DNA of 64,000 nucleotides, taken from positions 186,001 through 250,000 of IMG/VR virus record IMGVR_UViG_3300025770_000004; one strand, given 5' to 3'. A program made the position numbers and the translations under genes. Each line of letters starts with the position of its first letter. The first letter of the stretch is position 1. The notes under the pieces are model-generated. The model worked only from the letters and a program-made list of their open reading frames with translations, did no database searches and was not told the DNA's origin. Below, one piece after another: positions 8,833-16,290 of the stretch. The stretch is from a virus.

Positions 8833-8856
8833 ACTTATATATACAAGTATATACTT
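8833..8856. promoter_or_regulatory. Candidate RHH operator palindromes
   Basis: A perfect 12-bp palindrome AAGTATATACTT (8845-8856) overlaps a second imperfect one, ACTTATATATACAAGT (8833-8848). Both lie 20-43 nt upstream of the RHH start codon, where an autoregulatory operator would be expected. Confidence 0.5.
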
Positions 8857-8905
8857 CCTCATAGATAGAATTTTTACTATAAAAGTTAAAATTGAATTAT
8901 ATAAT

Positions 8906-8915
8906 TCAATATATA
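8906..8915 (+). promoter_or_regulatory. Late-type promoter box (TCAATATATA, one mismatch)
   Basis: Nine of ten positions match TTAATATATA; 4 nt before the ATG at 8920. Confidence 0.55.
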
Positions 8916-8919
8916 GTAT

Positions 8920-9477
8920 ATGATTAAGAGTTATATAGAGTATATTAAGGAGTTAAGTAGTGAAGAAATTTTATTACAAAAATTCAAAGGTTTTCCTATG
9001 AAAAAAGAAGAGGATAAGGAGTATAGAAATAAAGCAACAAATCAATTGATTGAAAAGTTTGTACCAACCTATAGCGACTTTGAAGAAACAGAATTATATT
9101 CATACAAGGGTTATAAAGTGGTTGAGAAAATAAATCTTAATTACTATTCAATAGTCTCAGGTATATTTAGATACAAAAGGGGTAAAATAGAATACAAATC
9201 TTATAGTTCTCTGTATAGAAAGAATACTAAATACTTTAATGATCACTTACTTGATAAGTTAGCAATATTTACTAACAAAGAAGATGCTATTGAATCATTA
9301 ATAGAAACCAAATCAATGATTAAAAAATGGTCTAGTAATCATAATGATTTAGCATTAATGGAAATGGTGATAAGTGGTGATATTGAAAAAGCTAAATTTT
9401 CTAATATAAGTGTTAATAATAAAGACGTATTTATTGGTGATACTATTGAGTCTATTAGGGAATTAGAAATTATCTAA
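8920..9477 (+). CDS. Hypothetical protein, possible head-leader type
   Basis: A 185-aa protein starting MIKSYIEYIKELSSEE, which loosely fits the T4 leader pattern (basic start, aromatic residue, then I-K-E). The body is charged and mainly helical; FTNKEDAIESLIETKSMI near 125 is a likely helix. No family is recognised. The late-type box only 4 nt upstream supports the chosen ATG. It overlaps the convergent gene at 9470 by 8 nt. Confidence 0.65.
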   Translation: MIKSYIEYIKELSSEEILLQKFKGFPMKKEEDKEYRNKATNQLIEKFVPTYSDFEETELYSYKGYKVVEKINLNYYSIVSGIFRYKRGKIEYKSYSSLYRKNTKYFNDHLLDKLAIFTNKEDAIESLIETKSMIKKWSSNHNDLALMEMVISGDIEKAKFSNISVNNKDVFIGDTIESIRELEII

Positions 9478-10174
9478 TAGAAATTTCTAAAGCATCTGGT
9501 TCAGTACTTCTTCTTAGAGAGATAATCTTATCAACCACGAATACGTCATTTATAAGAACTTTTTTAGTAAATTTATATAATTGATCAAGTGTATAATCAT
9601 CACCACTATGAGGATCTAATCTCATTATTAAATTACCATTTTGTAGCTTTAAAACATAAGCTATTTTACCAAATATCTTTGTAAGTTTTTCCTCAGCTTC
9701 TATAAGGTTACCTCTAAACTTCTTAAAAAAACTAAAATCCTTATCTGTAACAATAAATAAATTCTTTGATATTATATCATCTTTATGATAAAGACTTATT
9801 GTGGGATGACTGCTCATCACAACTCTCATAACAAAACCCATATCTTTTAATCTTTTAAGTATAATAATTTCCTCTTCTTTATTTTCGATTATTTTATCTA
9901 TATCCGTTACATGTGTTGAGTTATTATTAAAAGCAATTTTATAACCCTCATACAATTTTTTATTATCAGATAAAAAATCTATCTTTTTACCAGGGTAATT
10001 AAATTCATCATCATATAATTCTTGAGAGATACGTACAAGATAACCATTATCCATAAGTTCATAGAAAACTTCCTCGATAGAGTCCTTTCTATGGAATGAA
10101 AGTTTATCACTCTTTATCAAATCATCTTTCCAATGAGCCTCAAATAATTTATCGTATGTGTTTAGGTATTTCAT
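9470..10174 (-). CDS. Protein with capsid-targeting-type leader
   Basis: 234 aa from the ATG at 10174, giving MKYLNTYDKLFEAHW, a strong leader match. An upstream in-frame ATG at 10201 would translate the promoter itself and is rejected. The mature part contains two similar alpha/beta halves (VFYELMDNGYLVRIS and LKRLKDMGFVMRVV), suggesting an internal duplication. No catalytic motif is seen. The box TTTATATATA lies 6 nt upstream. Delivery with the virion DNA is inferred from the leader. Confidence 0.75.
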   Translation of the reverse strand: MKYLNTYDKLFEAHWKDDLIKSDKLSFHRKDSIEEVFYELMDNGYLVRISQELYDDEFNYPGKKIDFLSDNKKLYEGYKIAFNNNSTHVTDIDKIIENKEEEIIILKRLKDMGFVMRVVMSSHPTISLYHKDDIISKNLFIVTDKDFSFFKKFRGNLIEAEEKLTKIFGKIAYVLKLQNGNLIMRLDPHSGDDYTLDQLYKFTKKVLINDVFVVDKIISLRRSTEPDALEISIR

Positions 10175-10180
10175 TAAGAC

Positions 10181-10190
10181 TATATATAAA
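10181..10190 (-). promoter_or_regulatory. Late-type promoter box (TTTATATATA)
   Basis: One mismatch to TTAATATATA on the minus strand, 6 nt before the ATG at 10174. Confidence 0.5.
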
Positions 10191-10216
10191 AAAACCACCA
10201 ATAAAAAATTGGTGGT
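10187..10216 (-). terminator. Rho-independent terminator
   Basis: Stem ACCACCAAT / TTGGTGGT with an A-rich loop, followed on the minus strand by seven T. It ends the transcript of the small gene at 10238-10423 and abuts the next late-type promoter. Confidence 0.8.
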
Positions 10217-10237
10217 CTGTCTTAATATTTTATACTA

Positions 10238-10423
10238 TTACTTATTGTAATAGGGAAATTTCGCATTGAATTCATCAGTAGTTAATTGTTTCTTCCATCT
10301 TTCTAAAGATTCAGACTCCAATTCTTTTAGATGATTCTCCACAGAGAAATCTTCTGGAGCTCTTTCAAGGTTCTCACCATATTGATTTTGTAAGTCGATA
10401 AATATATCTTTCATTCTTCCCAT
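10238..10423 (-). CDS. Small hypothetical protein
   Basis: 61 aa (or 58 from an internal Met), acidic and helical, with ENHLKELESESLERWKK in the middle and a PYYNK end. Nothing identifies a family. It is followed by its own terminator. Upstream is AT-rich sequence without a clear promoter box. Confidence 0.55.
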   Translation of the reverse strand: MGRMKDIFIDLQNQYGENLERAPEDFSVENHLKELESESLERWKKQLTTDEFNAKFPYYNK

Positions 10424-10487
10424 AATCTTTTTGTTTTAAGTGGTTATTAATAATAATAATAAATATAAGGAAAATATATTAATATAC

Positions 10488-10649
10488 CTACTTTTTGAGT
10501 TTGAATTTCTTAACGAACACACACATTATATAAAGATTGATTGTTTTTTCTTCAATATCACCAGGAGTTATCCACTCTAAAGCTATCCAAAATGATACAC
10601 AAATAAGTAGTGTTAATACAATATCATATATTTTTCTTTTGTAGCGAAT
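10488..10649 (-). CDS. Possible small membrane protein without a standard start
   Basis: An open frame of 53 codons reads RYKRKIYDIVLTLLICVSFW... and contains one convincing transmembrane helix (about residues 8-28) flanked by basic residues, ending FVKKFKLKK. No ATG, GTG or TTG begins it; ATT at 10649 is the best candidate, and the frame is closed only a few codons further upstream. It may use a rare start, or be a decayed or frameshifted gene. Confidence 0.35.
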   Translation of the reverse strand: MRYKRKIYDIVLTLLICVSFWIALEWITPGDIEEKTINLYIMCVFVKKFKLKK

Positions 10650-10664
10650 TTCATGCGAGTTATT

Positions 10665-11327
10665 TTAATATATTTTTAATGAAGCGTCTATTGATGAACT
10701 AACATCTCTTTCACAATAATCTTTAACCTTCTCAACACCACCATCCCAATAAACTTGATGTACATCAGAACCATTCATATTCTCTTTTGGAGATACTACA
10801 CCAAGTTCATAACACATTTCATCGAATGAGAAAGCCCAAGCAAACTTTTGTTTCCAATCATCAGCCATATCAGTAACTCTCATATCCCAAGGCTTCTTAT
10901 CATACATATAAATTATATTAGCTGGCTTTATACTATATTTATGTAACTTGTGTAATACCCAAGGAATATCAAAGTGATTTATTCTAAACCCAGAAATGTT
11001 AAATGTTTTCTTCTCAATCTTTTTAAGTAGTTCATTAAATGAATTAACAATATCTTTTTCATCATCACCATAATATGATGATATTTTCTTTTCTCCTGAG
11101 TTATTAATGTATCCGAATGATATACAAACTATCTTACCGAATGTTGATACGATACCAGCATTATTAACATAAGCATCGTTTATGTCCTCATATTTTTCTT
11201 CCCATTTGAATTTTGAATATTTTGATTCAAATAGTTTAGCACCCCTTTCATCTTCTAATTTAAAGGTATCATAATCAGGGTGAGCTCCTGTTGTTTCTAT
11301 ATCAAACATAAATAGTTCTTTTTCCAT
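10665..11327 (-). CDS. 3'-5' exonuclease, DnaQ/PolB-type RNase H fold
   Basis: 220 aa. The three exonuclease motifs are in order: FDIETTG (8-14, Asp-Glu pair), ISGFRINHFDIPWV (about 110-123, ExoII Asp) and YCERDVSSS (about 206-214, ExoIII Y-x3-D). These bind two metal ions that cleave DNA 3' ends. The protein resembles stand-alone PolB-type exonucleases rather than the proofreading epsilon subunit. It likely acts in phage DNA processing or recombination. It is on the minus strand, upstream of the possible small membrane gene. Confidence 0.85.
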   Translation of the reverse strand: MEKELFMFDIETTGAHPDYDTFKLEDERGAKLFESKYSKFKWEEKYEDINDAYVNNAGIVSTFGKIVCISFGYINNSGEKKISSYYGDDEKDIVNSFNELLKKIEKKTFNISGFRINHFDIPWVLHKLHKYSIKPANIIYMYDKKPWDMRVTDMADDWKQKFAWAFSFDEMCYELGVVSPKENMNGSDVHQVYWDGGVEKVKDYCERDVSSSIDASLKIY

Positions 11328-11385
11328 TTCGATATTATTTTATCTTTTGATTCATATATCTCTTATCACTTTAGATGTTAAAAGT

Positions 11386-11709
11386 TTATCCAAAGAAAAC
11401 ATCTTCCAATCCCTTCTTATCTAAATTATTTACTAGTTTAACAAGTATGTCACCATGACAAGTTTGATTTGGATTACACCAACAACCCAATACTTTACCT
11501 TTGAGTTCATGTAAGTCTTCTAATAGATATTGGCCATCACCATATTGTAACCATTCTTTGTGATTATCAATAGCTTCTTTTCTACTAGAAACTAAATACT
11601 TAGCTTTTGAATGTGATTTTGTGCTATATGGAGAACCCCATTTTGAAGTTCTATCAATTAGTATATCATAAGGTTCCTTTCTGTGATGTACTCTTCTACA
11701 TTTCTCCAT
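11386..11709 (-). CDS. DUF4326 family protein
   Basis: 107 aa from ATG 11709 (MEKCRRVHH). An upstream ATG at 11736 gives 116 aa, but the shorter start lies 4 nt after TTAATATAAA, close to the late-box pattern. The family signature is present: RRV...DRTSKWGSPY near the start and GCWCNPNQTCHGDIL (about 77-91) at the end, where the two Cys and the His suggest a metal or nucleotide site. DUF4326 proteins are common in phages and of unknown function. Confidence 0.75.
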   Translation of the reverse strand: MEKCRRVHHRKEPYDILIDRTSKWGSPYSTKSHSKAKYLVSSRKEAIDNHKEWLQYGDGQYLLEDLHELKGKVLGCWCNPNQTCHGDILVKLVNNLDKKGLEDVFFG

Positions 11710-11771
11710 ATCATTTATATTAAAAATAACATACAAGTTTTAATATACTTGATGATAGATATGGTGGTTTA

Positions 11772-11867
11772 ATGGGTGTCTTTATTGAGTTTGATTATGA
11801 TAAACTATATGATATAGTTTTGAATATGGATAAACAGGATCGAAGTTACGTAGAAAGAGCATTTTAA
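11772..11867 (+). CDS. Possible micro-ORF
   Basis: 31 codons from ATG 11772 to TAA 11867, beginning MGVFIEFDYDKLYDIV, overlapping by 4 nt the end of the convergent gene at 11864. It has reasonable composition but no recognised family, and no promoter box is close by. Low confidence. Confidence 0.3.
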   Translation: MGVFIEFDYDKLYDIVLNMDKQDRSYVERAF

Positions 11868-12373
11868 GAAATTTTCTTGAAAATAAGTTTACAGCTCAGA
11901 TTATGTGCAACTTGTCTGATAAAAGCCTCGTTAGCTTTTGTCTTGTGTAAAAGTTTTGGTTTTTTAACAATAGTGAAACTACTATCCTCGTTCATATAAA
12001 TTAGACCAGCATAATCAGGAACTTCATCTATTGAGATTAAATCTTTTGGTGTGACAAAGTTAAAGTAATTTGGAAGTAAATATACTAATGAACCCTTTCG
12101 AGTTCTGGTATACTTCTCATTTATTATATGAGTGTGTTTTTCTTTTATAAAATCTTTCTTAAAATCAGCTCTACTAATCTTCACCTCATACTCATAGATA
12201 TAATCGGCCTTTGAAATTGAAAGTACATCACATTCCATAAGACCCATGCCAGTAAAGTGTGTTGTGATTGGTGAGTGTGATTTCTCATACAGATACATAC
12301 ACATAGCCGCTTCTATGTTTTTGCTTTTTGAATTATCTCTCTTTATTTTATTTATACTTGATTTTCTTCCCAT
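11864..12373 (-). CDS. Putative PD-(D/E)XK-like nuclease
   Basis: A 169-aa basic protein. MGLMECDVLSIS followed by YIYEYEVKISRADFKKDF (about 58-75) fits the D-x(n)-E-x-K core of the PD-(D/E)XK fold: Asp49, then Glu and Lys in YEVK. After it come basic residues and a beta-rich end. This fold includes restriction enzymes, resolvases and repair nucleases; which one cannot be decided. A host-type -7 element (CATATTTG) lies upstream, consistent with an early DNA-metabolism gene. Confidence 0.5.
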   Translation of the reverse strand: MGRKSSINKIKRDNSKSKNIEAAMCMYLYEKSHSPITTHFTGMGLMECDVLSISKADYIYEYEVKISRADFKKDFIKEKHTHIINEKYTRTRKGSLVYLLPNYFNFVTPKDLISIDEVPDYAGLIYMNEDSSFTIVKKPKLLHKTKANEAFIRQVAHNLSCKLIFKKIS

Positions 12374-12411
12374 TCATTATTTATAAAATAATGAGTGTTC
12401 TAATTAAATAA

Positions 12412-12419
12412 CAAATATG
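12412..12419 (-). promoter_or_regulatory. Host-type -7 element (CATATTTG)
   Basis: Minus-strand match with one difference from TATATTTG, 38 nt upstream of the gene start at 12373. The -33 element is weak. Confidence 0.4.
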
Positions 12420-12458
12420 TAAAAAATGATATATAAAATATAAAAAAAAATTAAATGT

Positions 12459-12662
12459 ATGGCTTTACCTTGTCCTTCTTGTGGAAAAGATATCGGATTA
12501 GACTTAAAATTTATCATTAAAAACCCAATTTCAAAATGTCCTTTTTGTGATATCATTTTAAATTTCACAGTTGATAAAGACATAAAAGATAAGTTTTCTA
12601 AGGTGTTGGGAGATATTAATGATATAAAGAAAAGGTATGAAAAAACAACGAAATTTAAATAA
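12459..12662 (+). CDS. Small zinc-ribbon protein
   Basis: 67 aa with two CPxC knuckles, CPSC (5-8) and CPFC (27-30), typical of a four-cysteine zinc ribbon, followed by a charged helical tail (KDIKDKFSKVLGDIND...). Such proteins bind nucleic acid or partner proteins. No further domain is present. It lies directly upstream of the DUF2589 pair on the same strand. Confidence 0.75.
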   Translation: MALPCPSCGKDIGLDLKFIIKNPISKCPFCDIILNFTVDKDIKDKFSKVLGDINDIKKRYEKTTKFK

Positions 12663-12678
12663 AAAACGTATTTACCTT

Positions 12679-12688
12679 TTAATATATA
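12679..12688 (+). promoter_or_regulatory. Late-type promoter box TTAATATATA
   Basis: Exact match 21 nt before the ATG at 12710. Confidence 0.65.
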
Positions 12689-12709
12689 ATAACAAATAAC
12701 AAATAAATT

Positions 12710-13315
12710 ATGGCAGAAAATAACATAGCGTCACAATTCTCTGGACTACCAATTGAAGATCTTATTGTATCACCATTAGTTGGTATGGCGAAAGGACAAG
12801 CTCAATTAAATGATGTAACCTGGAAATATATCTCAGAGGTTGCTTTCGTAACTGATGATGATGGTGTAACAACAGCAAGGTCTTTGGATGTTGAAATGAA
12901 TAGAGTAGTTACTGATGGTGAAGGTGTTCAATCTTTAGAAAAAGTTTATTCGAAAATTCCAATGTTGCCATTAGTACCTCTTCCATCATTAGCTATTACA
13001 TCAGCGGATATTGAATTCACAATGGAAGTAAAAACTGCTGAAGTTGATAAATCAAGTCTTGATACTGAAACAAAAGTTGAAGCATCTGCATCCGGAGGTT
13101 TCTGGGGAATGAAATATTCAGCAAGTGTTTCTGGTAAAGTTTCTACACACAAAGAAAATACTAGAAGTACTGATAATTCAGCTAAGTATAATGTAAAAGT
13201 TCATGCTGAGCAATTACCACCAACTGAGGGTATGTTGAAATTATCAGATTATCTAATACAAATGTTAGAACCATCTGCTATTCCAATGAATGAAGGTGAT
13301 AAGAAAGATAAATAA
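12710..13315 (+). CDS. DUF2589 family protein
   Basis: 201 aa. The opening GLPIEDLIVSPLVGMAKGQA and the central IPMLPLVPLPSLAITSADIEF are the two hallmark segments of DUF2589: a membrane- or partner-associating helix followed by a proline-rich turn and a beta sandwich. The middle is Ser/Thr/Lys rich and the end is acidic. The function of the family is unknown. It is paired with the gene at 13418, separated by a strong terminator, and has a late-type promoter, so it may be a virion or late cell-surface component. Confidence 0.8.
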   Translation: MAENNIASQFSGLPIEDLIVSPLVGMAKGQAQLNDVTWKYISEVAFVTDDDGVTTARSLDVEMNRVVTDGEGVQSLEKVYSKIPMLPLVPLPSLAITSADIEFTMEVKTAEVDKSSLDTETKVEASASGGFWGMKYSASVSGKVSTHKENTRSTDNSAKYNVKVHAEQLPPTEGMLKLSDYLIQMLEPSAIPMNEGDKKDK

Positions 13316-13332
13316 TTAGAATTAAAATTATT

Positions 13333-13364
13333 AAAAGGGTGGTTATTTAATAACCACCCTTTTT
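13333..13364 (+). terminator. Rho-independent terminator
   Basis: Stem AAAAGGGTGGTTA / TAACCACCCTTTT with a 5-nt loop and a T run, 17 nt after the DUF2589 stop. Confidence 0.9.
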
Positions 13365-13417
13365 TTTAAACTTAGATTATTTTATGTCTATAATAAGAAG
13401 AAAAATATATAAAATAG

Positions 13418-14074
13418 ATGGCAAGATTGAATATAGAGGAATTAGTGGGTGGTTTATTAGAAGCCGCGATGGTAGCTGGTAGAATTGCAGAAAAACAACA
13501 TATCAATAACCTATCAAATTATTTTAATGATAATGGTGCTCCAAAAACACAAAAGTTTGTTATTGGTGATAAAGATGTTTATGTACCATTATACATATTA
13601 GCAGATCATTCTTCAATTGGGGTAGATGAACTTGATATAGAGTTTGATGCTAGATTGGTGATTGGTGATAACGAACCATCAGACTTAAAAAGAAGTATAT
13701 TAGGATTCTTCAAAAATAAAGAAGATAGTCACGAACATAACATCAAAGGTATAGAAGTGGACTCTGGTAAAAACCCAGACGGTTCTGGTTTAGCTAAAAT
13801 AAAAGTTAAATTCAAATCTGATGAAAAACCGGAAATGGTTTCTAGATTGATTGATTCATTTATACAAGGTCTTGATAAAGAACCCGAACCAACTAAACCA
13901 GTTAAACCAGATGCTCCTGATGATGTTAGAGCTTTCCAAGATTGGATGGATGTTACTCACTCAGGTTGGGTTAAAGGTAAAAACGTTAACAAATCAAATG
14001 GGTATGGTAGTTTCGGTCCTTTTACAAGAAAAGCTTGGTCTACTTACAAAAGTGAATATCTCAATAGTAAATAA
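13418..14074 (+). CDS. DUF2589-partner protein with C-terminal peptidoglycan-binding-like module
   Basis: 218 aa. Residues 1-140 contain a helical start (NIEELVGGLLEAAMVAGRIA) and a beta-rich stretch with PLYILADHSSIGVDELDIEF, similar in plan to the preceding DUF2589 protein. A proline/lysine linker (150-163) leads to a C-terminal module FQDWMDVTHSGWVKG...GYGSFGPFTRKAW, which fits the PG_binding_1-like repeat often attached to phage and cell-wall proteins. The pair could act at the envelope; this is inferred. Weak AAAATATATA upstream. Confidence 0.7.
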   Translation: MARLNIEELVGGLLEAAMVAGRIAEKQHINNLSNYFNDNGAPKTQKFVIGDKDVYVPLYILADHSSIGVDELDIEFDARLVIGDNEPSDLKRSILGFFKNKEDSHEHNIKGIEVDSGKNPDGSGLAKIKVKFKSDEKPEMVSRLIDSFIQGLDKEPEPTKPVKPDAPDDVRAFQDWMDVTHSGWVKGKNVNKSNGYGSFGPFTRKAWSTYKSEYLNSK

Positions 14075-14081
14075 ATTAAAT

Positions 14082-14108
14082 AAAAAGTCCAGTTAATCTG
14101 GACTTTTT
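14082..14108 (+). terminator. Rho-independent terminator
   Basis: Perfect stem AAAAAGTCCAG / CTGGACTTTTT with loop TTAAT, 8 nt after the stop at 14074. Confidence 0.9.
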
Positions 14109-14144
14109 GTTTTTATTATTCTATTGATTTCATGTTTCATGATA

Positions 14145-14154
14145 TGAATATATA
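14145..14154 (+). promoter_or_regulatory. Late-type promoter box (TGAATATATA, one mismatch)
   Basis: 4 nt before the ATG at 14159. This spacing is the main reason for preferring that start over the upstream ATG at 14132. Confidence 0.55.
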
Positions 14155-14158
14155 CATT

Positions 14159-14815
14159 ATGAAATATCTTAAAACATACAAGACATTCGAAGCAGTTATT
14201 ATTCCACAAAAAATAGAAAGCGATTTATTTATCAATTCATTTGATGATTTAGTTGAATATGGAAATCAAAATGATTTTGATGTAGTTGGGTATGATGAAT
14301 TTTATGATTCATTAAATGAACTTGATAAGAAAACAGCTCCACCAAAATTTGCCCCATTTTTTGCACTCTTCCACCCTGAGAGAAAAAAACCAATGTTTGT
14401 AATATCTGATGATAAGATCATTAAAAGATTTCCAAATTTCAAAGAAATAGTTAATGATATAATTGGCCATGAATTAATTCACAAAGAGCAAACTAAAAGA
14501 AGAAGAGGAATAAAATTTGAATTACCAAACCCTATTGAACAAAATAAGTATTTCTCTGATAAAGAAGAAATAATGGCTTTCTCTTGGACAATAGCAAATG
14601 ACCTTTCAAAGAAAAGTCAAACAGTTAAAGAAGCTATTCATAGATTAGATACAAAGGGATTTGAGCAATTACAGTGGAAACAACTATGGGGTACTATTAA
14701 TAGAGTTTGTGATGAGAATATACTTAAAAGGTATAGAAAATACATTTATTTATATCTTGAGGAAATGTTATCAAAGGAAGAAGAAAATATACACACCAAG
14801 ATATCAAAAAGATGA
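14159..14815 (+). CDS. HExxH zinc metalloprotease with capsid-targeting-type leader
   Basis: 218 aa starting MKYLKTYKTFEAV, the clearest leader in the window. The catalytic helix reads NDIIGHELIHKEQTKRR with HELIH at 104-108 (two zinc-binding His and the general-base Glu); a Glu in DKEEIMAFSW (about 139) is a good third ligand, as in gluzincins. So a leader that should send the protein into the prohead is joined to a protease. I infer a head-packaged protease injected with DNA. A second leader-type mini-ORF overlaps its stop codon (ATGA). Confidence 0.8.
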   Translation: MKYLKTYKTFEAVIIPQKIESDLFINSFDDLVEYGNQNDFDVVGYDEFYDSLNELDKKTAPPKFAPFFALFHPERKKPMFVISDDKIIKRFPNFKEIVNDIIGHELIHKEQTKRRRGIKFELPNPIEQNKYFSDKEEIMAFSWTIANDLSKKSQTVKEAIHRLDTKGFEQLQWKQLWGTINRVCDENILKRYRKYIYLYLEEMLSKEEENIHTKISKR

Positions 14816-14895
14816 GATACTTAAAAGCATATAAACTATTTGAATCCGAAAATTATTTACATAGAGTAGATTATTACATATTTAGAATAAATTAA
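14812..14895 (+). CDS. Leader-only mini-protein (capsid-targeting peptide remnant)
   Basis: 27 codons: MRYLKAYKLFESEN followed by a short tail and TAA. The first 12 residues match the leader of the preceding gene, but there is almost nothing after it. The ATG overlaps the upstream TGA (ATGA), so it can be translated by coupling. It is either the surviving 5' end of a deleted leader-bearing gene or a functional scaffold-like peptide. Confidence 0.5.
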   Translation: MRYLKAYKLFESENYLHRVDYYIFRIN

Positions 14896-14972
14896 AAAAC
14901 TCCAGTTATTTAACATTTAGTTATTTCTAACCAAATTTATTTTCATTTATTTGGGAATTTCTTCTCTTTTAG

Positions 14973-15044
<72 letters not shown>

Positions 15045-15057
15045 ATATATATACGTT

Positions 15058-15067
15058 TATATATTAA
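15058..15067 (-). promoter_or_regulatory. Late-type promoter box TTAATATATA before the tRNA
   Basis: Exact minus-strand match 13 nt before the tRNA 5' end. It shows the box works at a non-coding gene, so it is a transcription rather than a translation signal. Confidence 0.7.
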
Positions 15068-15110
15068 AAAGGTTGGTATCCTTTTGGAATTTATTTTCAA
15101 AGTTAGTAAC

Positions 15111-15120
15111 TTAATATATA
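15111..15120 (+). promoter_or_regulatory. Late-type promoter box TTAATATATA
   Basis: Exact match 5 nt before the ATG at 15126; divergent from the tRNA promoter at 15058-15067. Confidence 0.65.
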
Positions 15121-15125
15121 TTGTT

Positions 15126-15857
15126 ATGAAGTATTTGAAAAAATATAGTAAAGTATTTGAATGGAAAAGTGAACCTATACCAGATAATTTTATCGAACTT
15201 CAATCAATTGGTCATGTTTTGGATCCGGATACTGGTCGGGTATATGCTATATTAACAAGAGGTGGTTATGATATAGAAAATCCTTATTGGGTAGAAGATG
15301 AAATGGGTAATCTATCAGATGAAGATATAAATACAGTATATAAGTATATCACATATTCTAAAGATGTTATTGATGTTGATGATGAACTTCTTGGTAATAT
15401 AAAAGATTTTTTACTTGATTTAACCGATAATAGTTATAAAGTATCAGTTGGTATAGAAGCCAACACCGTTCATGTATTAACAAAGTCATTTGGTCGAGAT
15501 AGAGATTGGTATCATTATGTAGATTTATTTCCAAAATTTCTAAAAATGGTAAAGGGATCAGATAAATACACCTATTCAATAAATATAAAAGGTAACTACT
15601 CATCAAAATTTGAATCTAATATTACTGATGAAGAATTAGTAAGTAACATAGTTAGTTTAATATCATATCTTAATGATAGTAAATATACTATTGATTATAT
15701 TTCAATTCGTGGTAGAGCCAATTCTAATTATTTTTCAAGGATAACAGGCAAATGGATTGGAGATTGGTACAAAGAAGGAGATTTGGATTATATTGAGAAG
15801 TTACTAAGTGGTAAAGTTGATGATATAAAATCAGAATTTAGTATTCTAATTAAATAA
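15126..15857 (+). CDS. Protein with capsid-targeting-type leader
   Basis: 243 aa from ATG 15126: MKYLKKYSKVFEWKSE. An in-frame ATG at 15003 would read through the tRNA region and the promoter and is rejected. After the leader comes a short basic segment and QSIGHVLDPDTGRVYAI, then a globular alpha/beta domain rich in Tyr and Asp with no catalytic motif seen. Probably a late head-associated protein, judged by leader and promoter. Confidence 0.78.
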   Translation: MKYLKKYSKVFEWKSEPIPDNFIELQSIGHVLDPDTGRVYAILTRGGYDIENPYWVEDEMGNLSDEDINTVYKYITYSKDVIDVDDELLGNIKDFLLDLTDNSYKVSVGIEANTVHVLTKSFGRDRDWYHYVDLFPKFLKMVKGSDKYTYSINIKGNYSSKFESNITDEELVSNIVSLISYLNDSKYTIDYISIRGRANSNYFSRITGKWIGDWYKEGDLDYIEKLLSGKVDDIKSEFSILIK

Positions 15858-15875
15858 CAGAGTGGGTTTTAGAAA

Positions 15876-15885
15876 TTAATATATA
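15876..15885 (+). promoter_or_regulatory. Late-type promoter box TTAATATATA
   Basis: Exact match 4 nt before the ATG at 15890. Confidence 0.65.
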
Positions 15886-15889
15886 AGAT

Positions 15890-16258
15890 ATGAATAGAGG
15901 ATTAGCAAATACTAGACAAATAGAAGGTCAGAAGGTTGAAGCCGAGAGAGAAATAACTGGATCAGAGGCAGAAGAAATTCTACGTAGATATGGTCATAAC
16001 CCAGATGAAAGCTTCTCAACTCACAAACAAGAAGTTGAACCAGTAAAACCAGCACAAACATTTGAGGAAATGGTTGCTCAAGAAGAAGCTAAGAAAAAAG
16101 CTGAACAAGATAGAATAAAAGCTCAAAACGGACCTAAACCAATAACATTTGAAGGACAAGATGGATATGAATCACATACTAAGTATGGATCTGATGATGA
16201 ACTAGGATTTGGATTTAAGATTGAAATTTCAACCGATATGAAAATACCAAAATATTAA
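15890..16258 (+). CDS. Charged, probably coiled-coil protein
   Basis: 122 aa. Residues 10-90 are rich in Glu, Lys and Ala (QKVEAEREITGSEAEEILRR, then EEMVAQEEAKKKAEQDRIK) and should be helical or coiled coil; the last 30 residues are beta-like and end in MKIPKY. No leader and no family are recognised. It has a late-type box 4 nt upstream and a strong terminator immediately after. A scaffold or virion accessory role is possible but unproven. Confidence 0.7.
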   Translation: MNRGLANTRQIEGQKVEAEREITGSEAEEILRRYGHNPDESFSTHKQEVEPVKPAQTFEEMVAQEEAKKKAEQDRIKAQNGPKPITFEGQDGYESHTKYGSDDELGFGFKIEISTDMKIPKY

Positions 16259-16261
16259 AAC

Positions 16262-16290
16262 AAAAACCCACTCAATCGAGTGGGTTTTTT
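16262..16290. terminator. Bidirectional rho-independent terminator
   Basis: Stem AAAAACCCACTC / GAGTGGGTTTTTT with loop AATC between convergent genes. It overlaps the end of the minus-strand gene at 16272. Confidence 0.9.
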
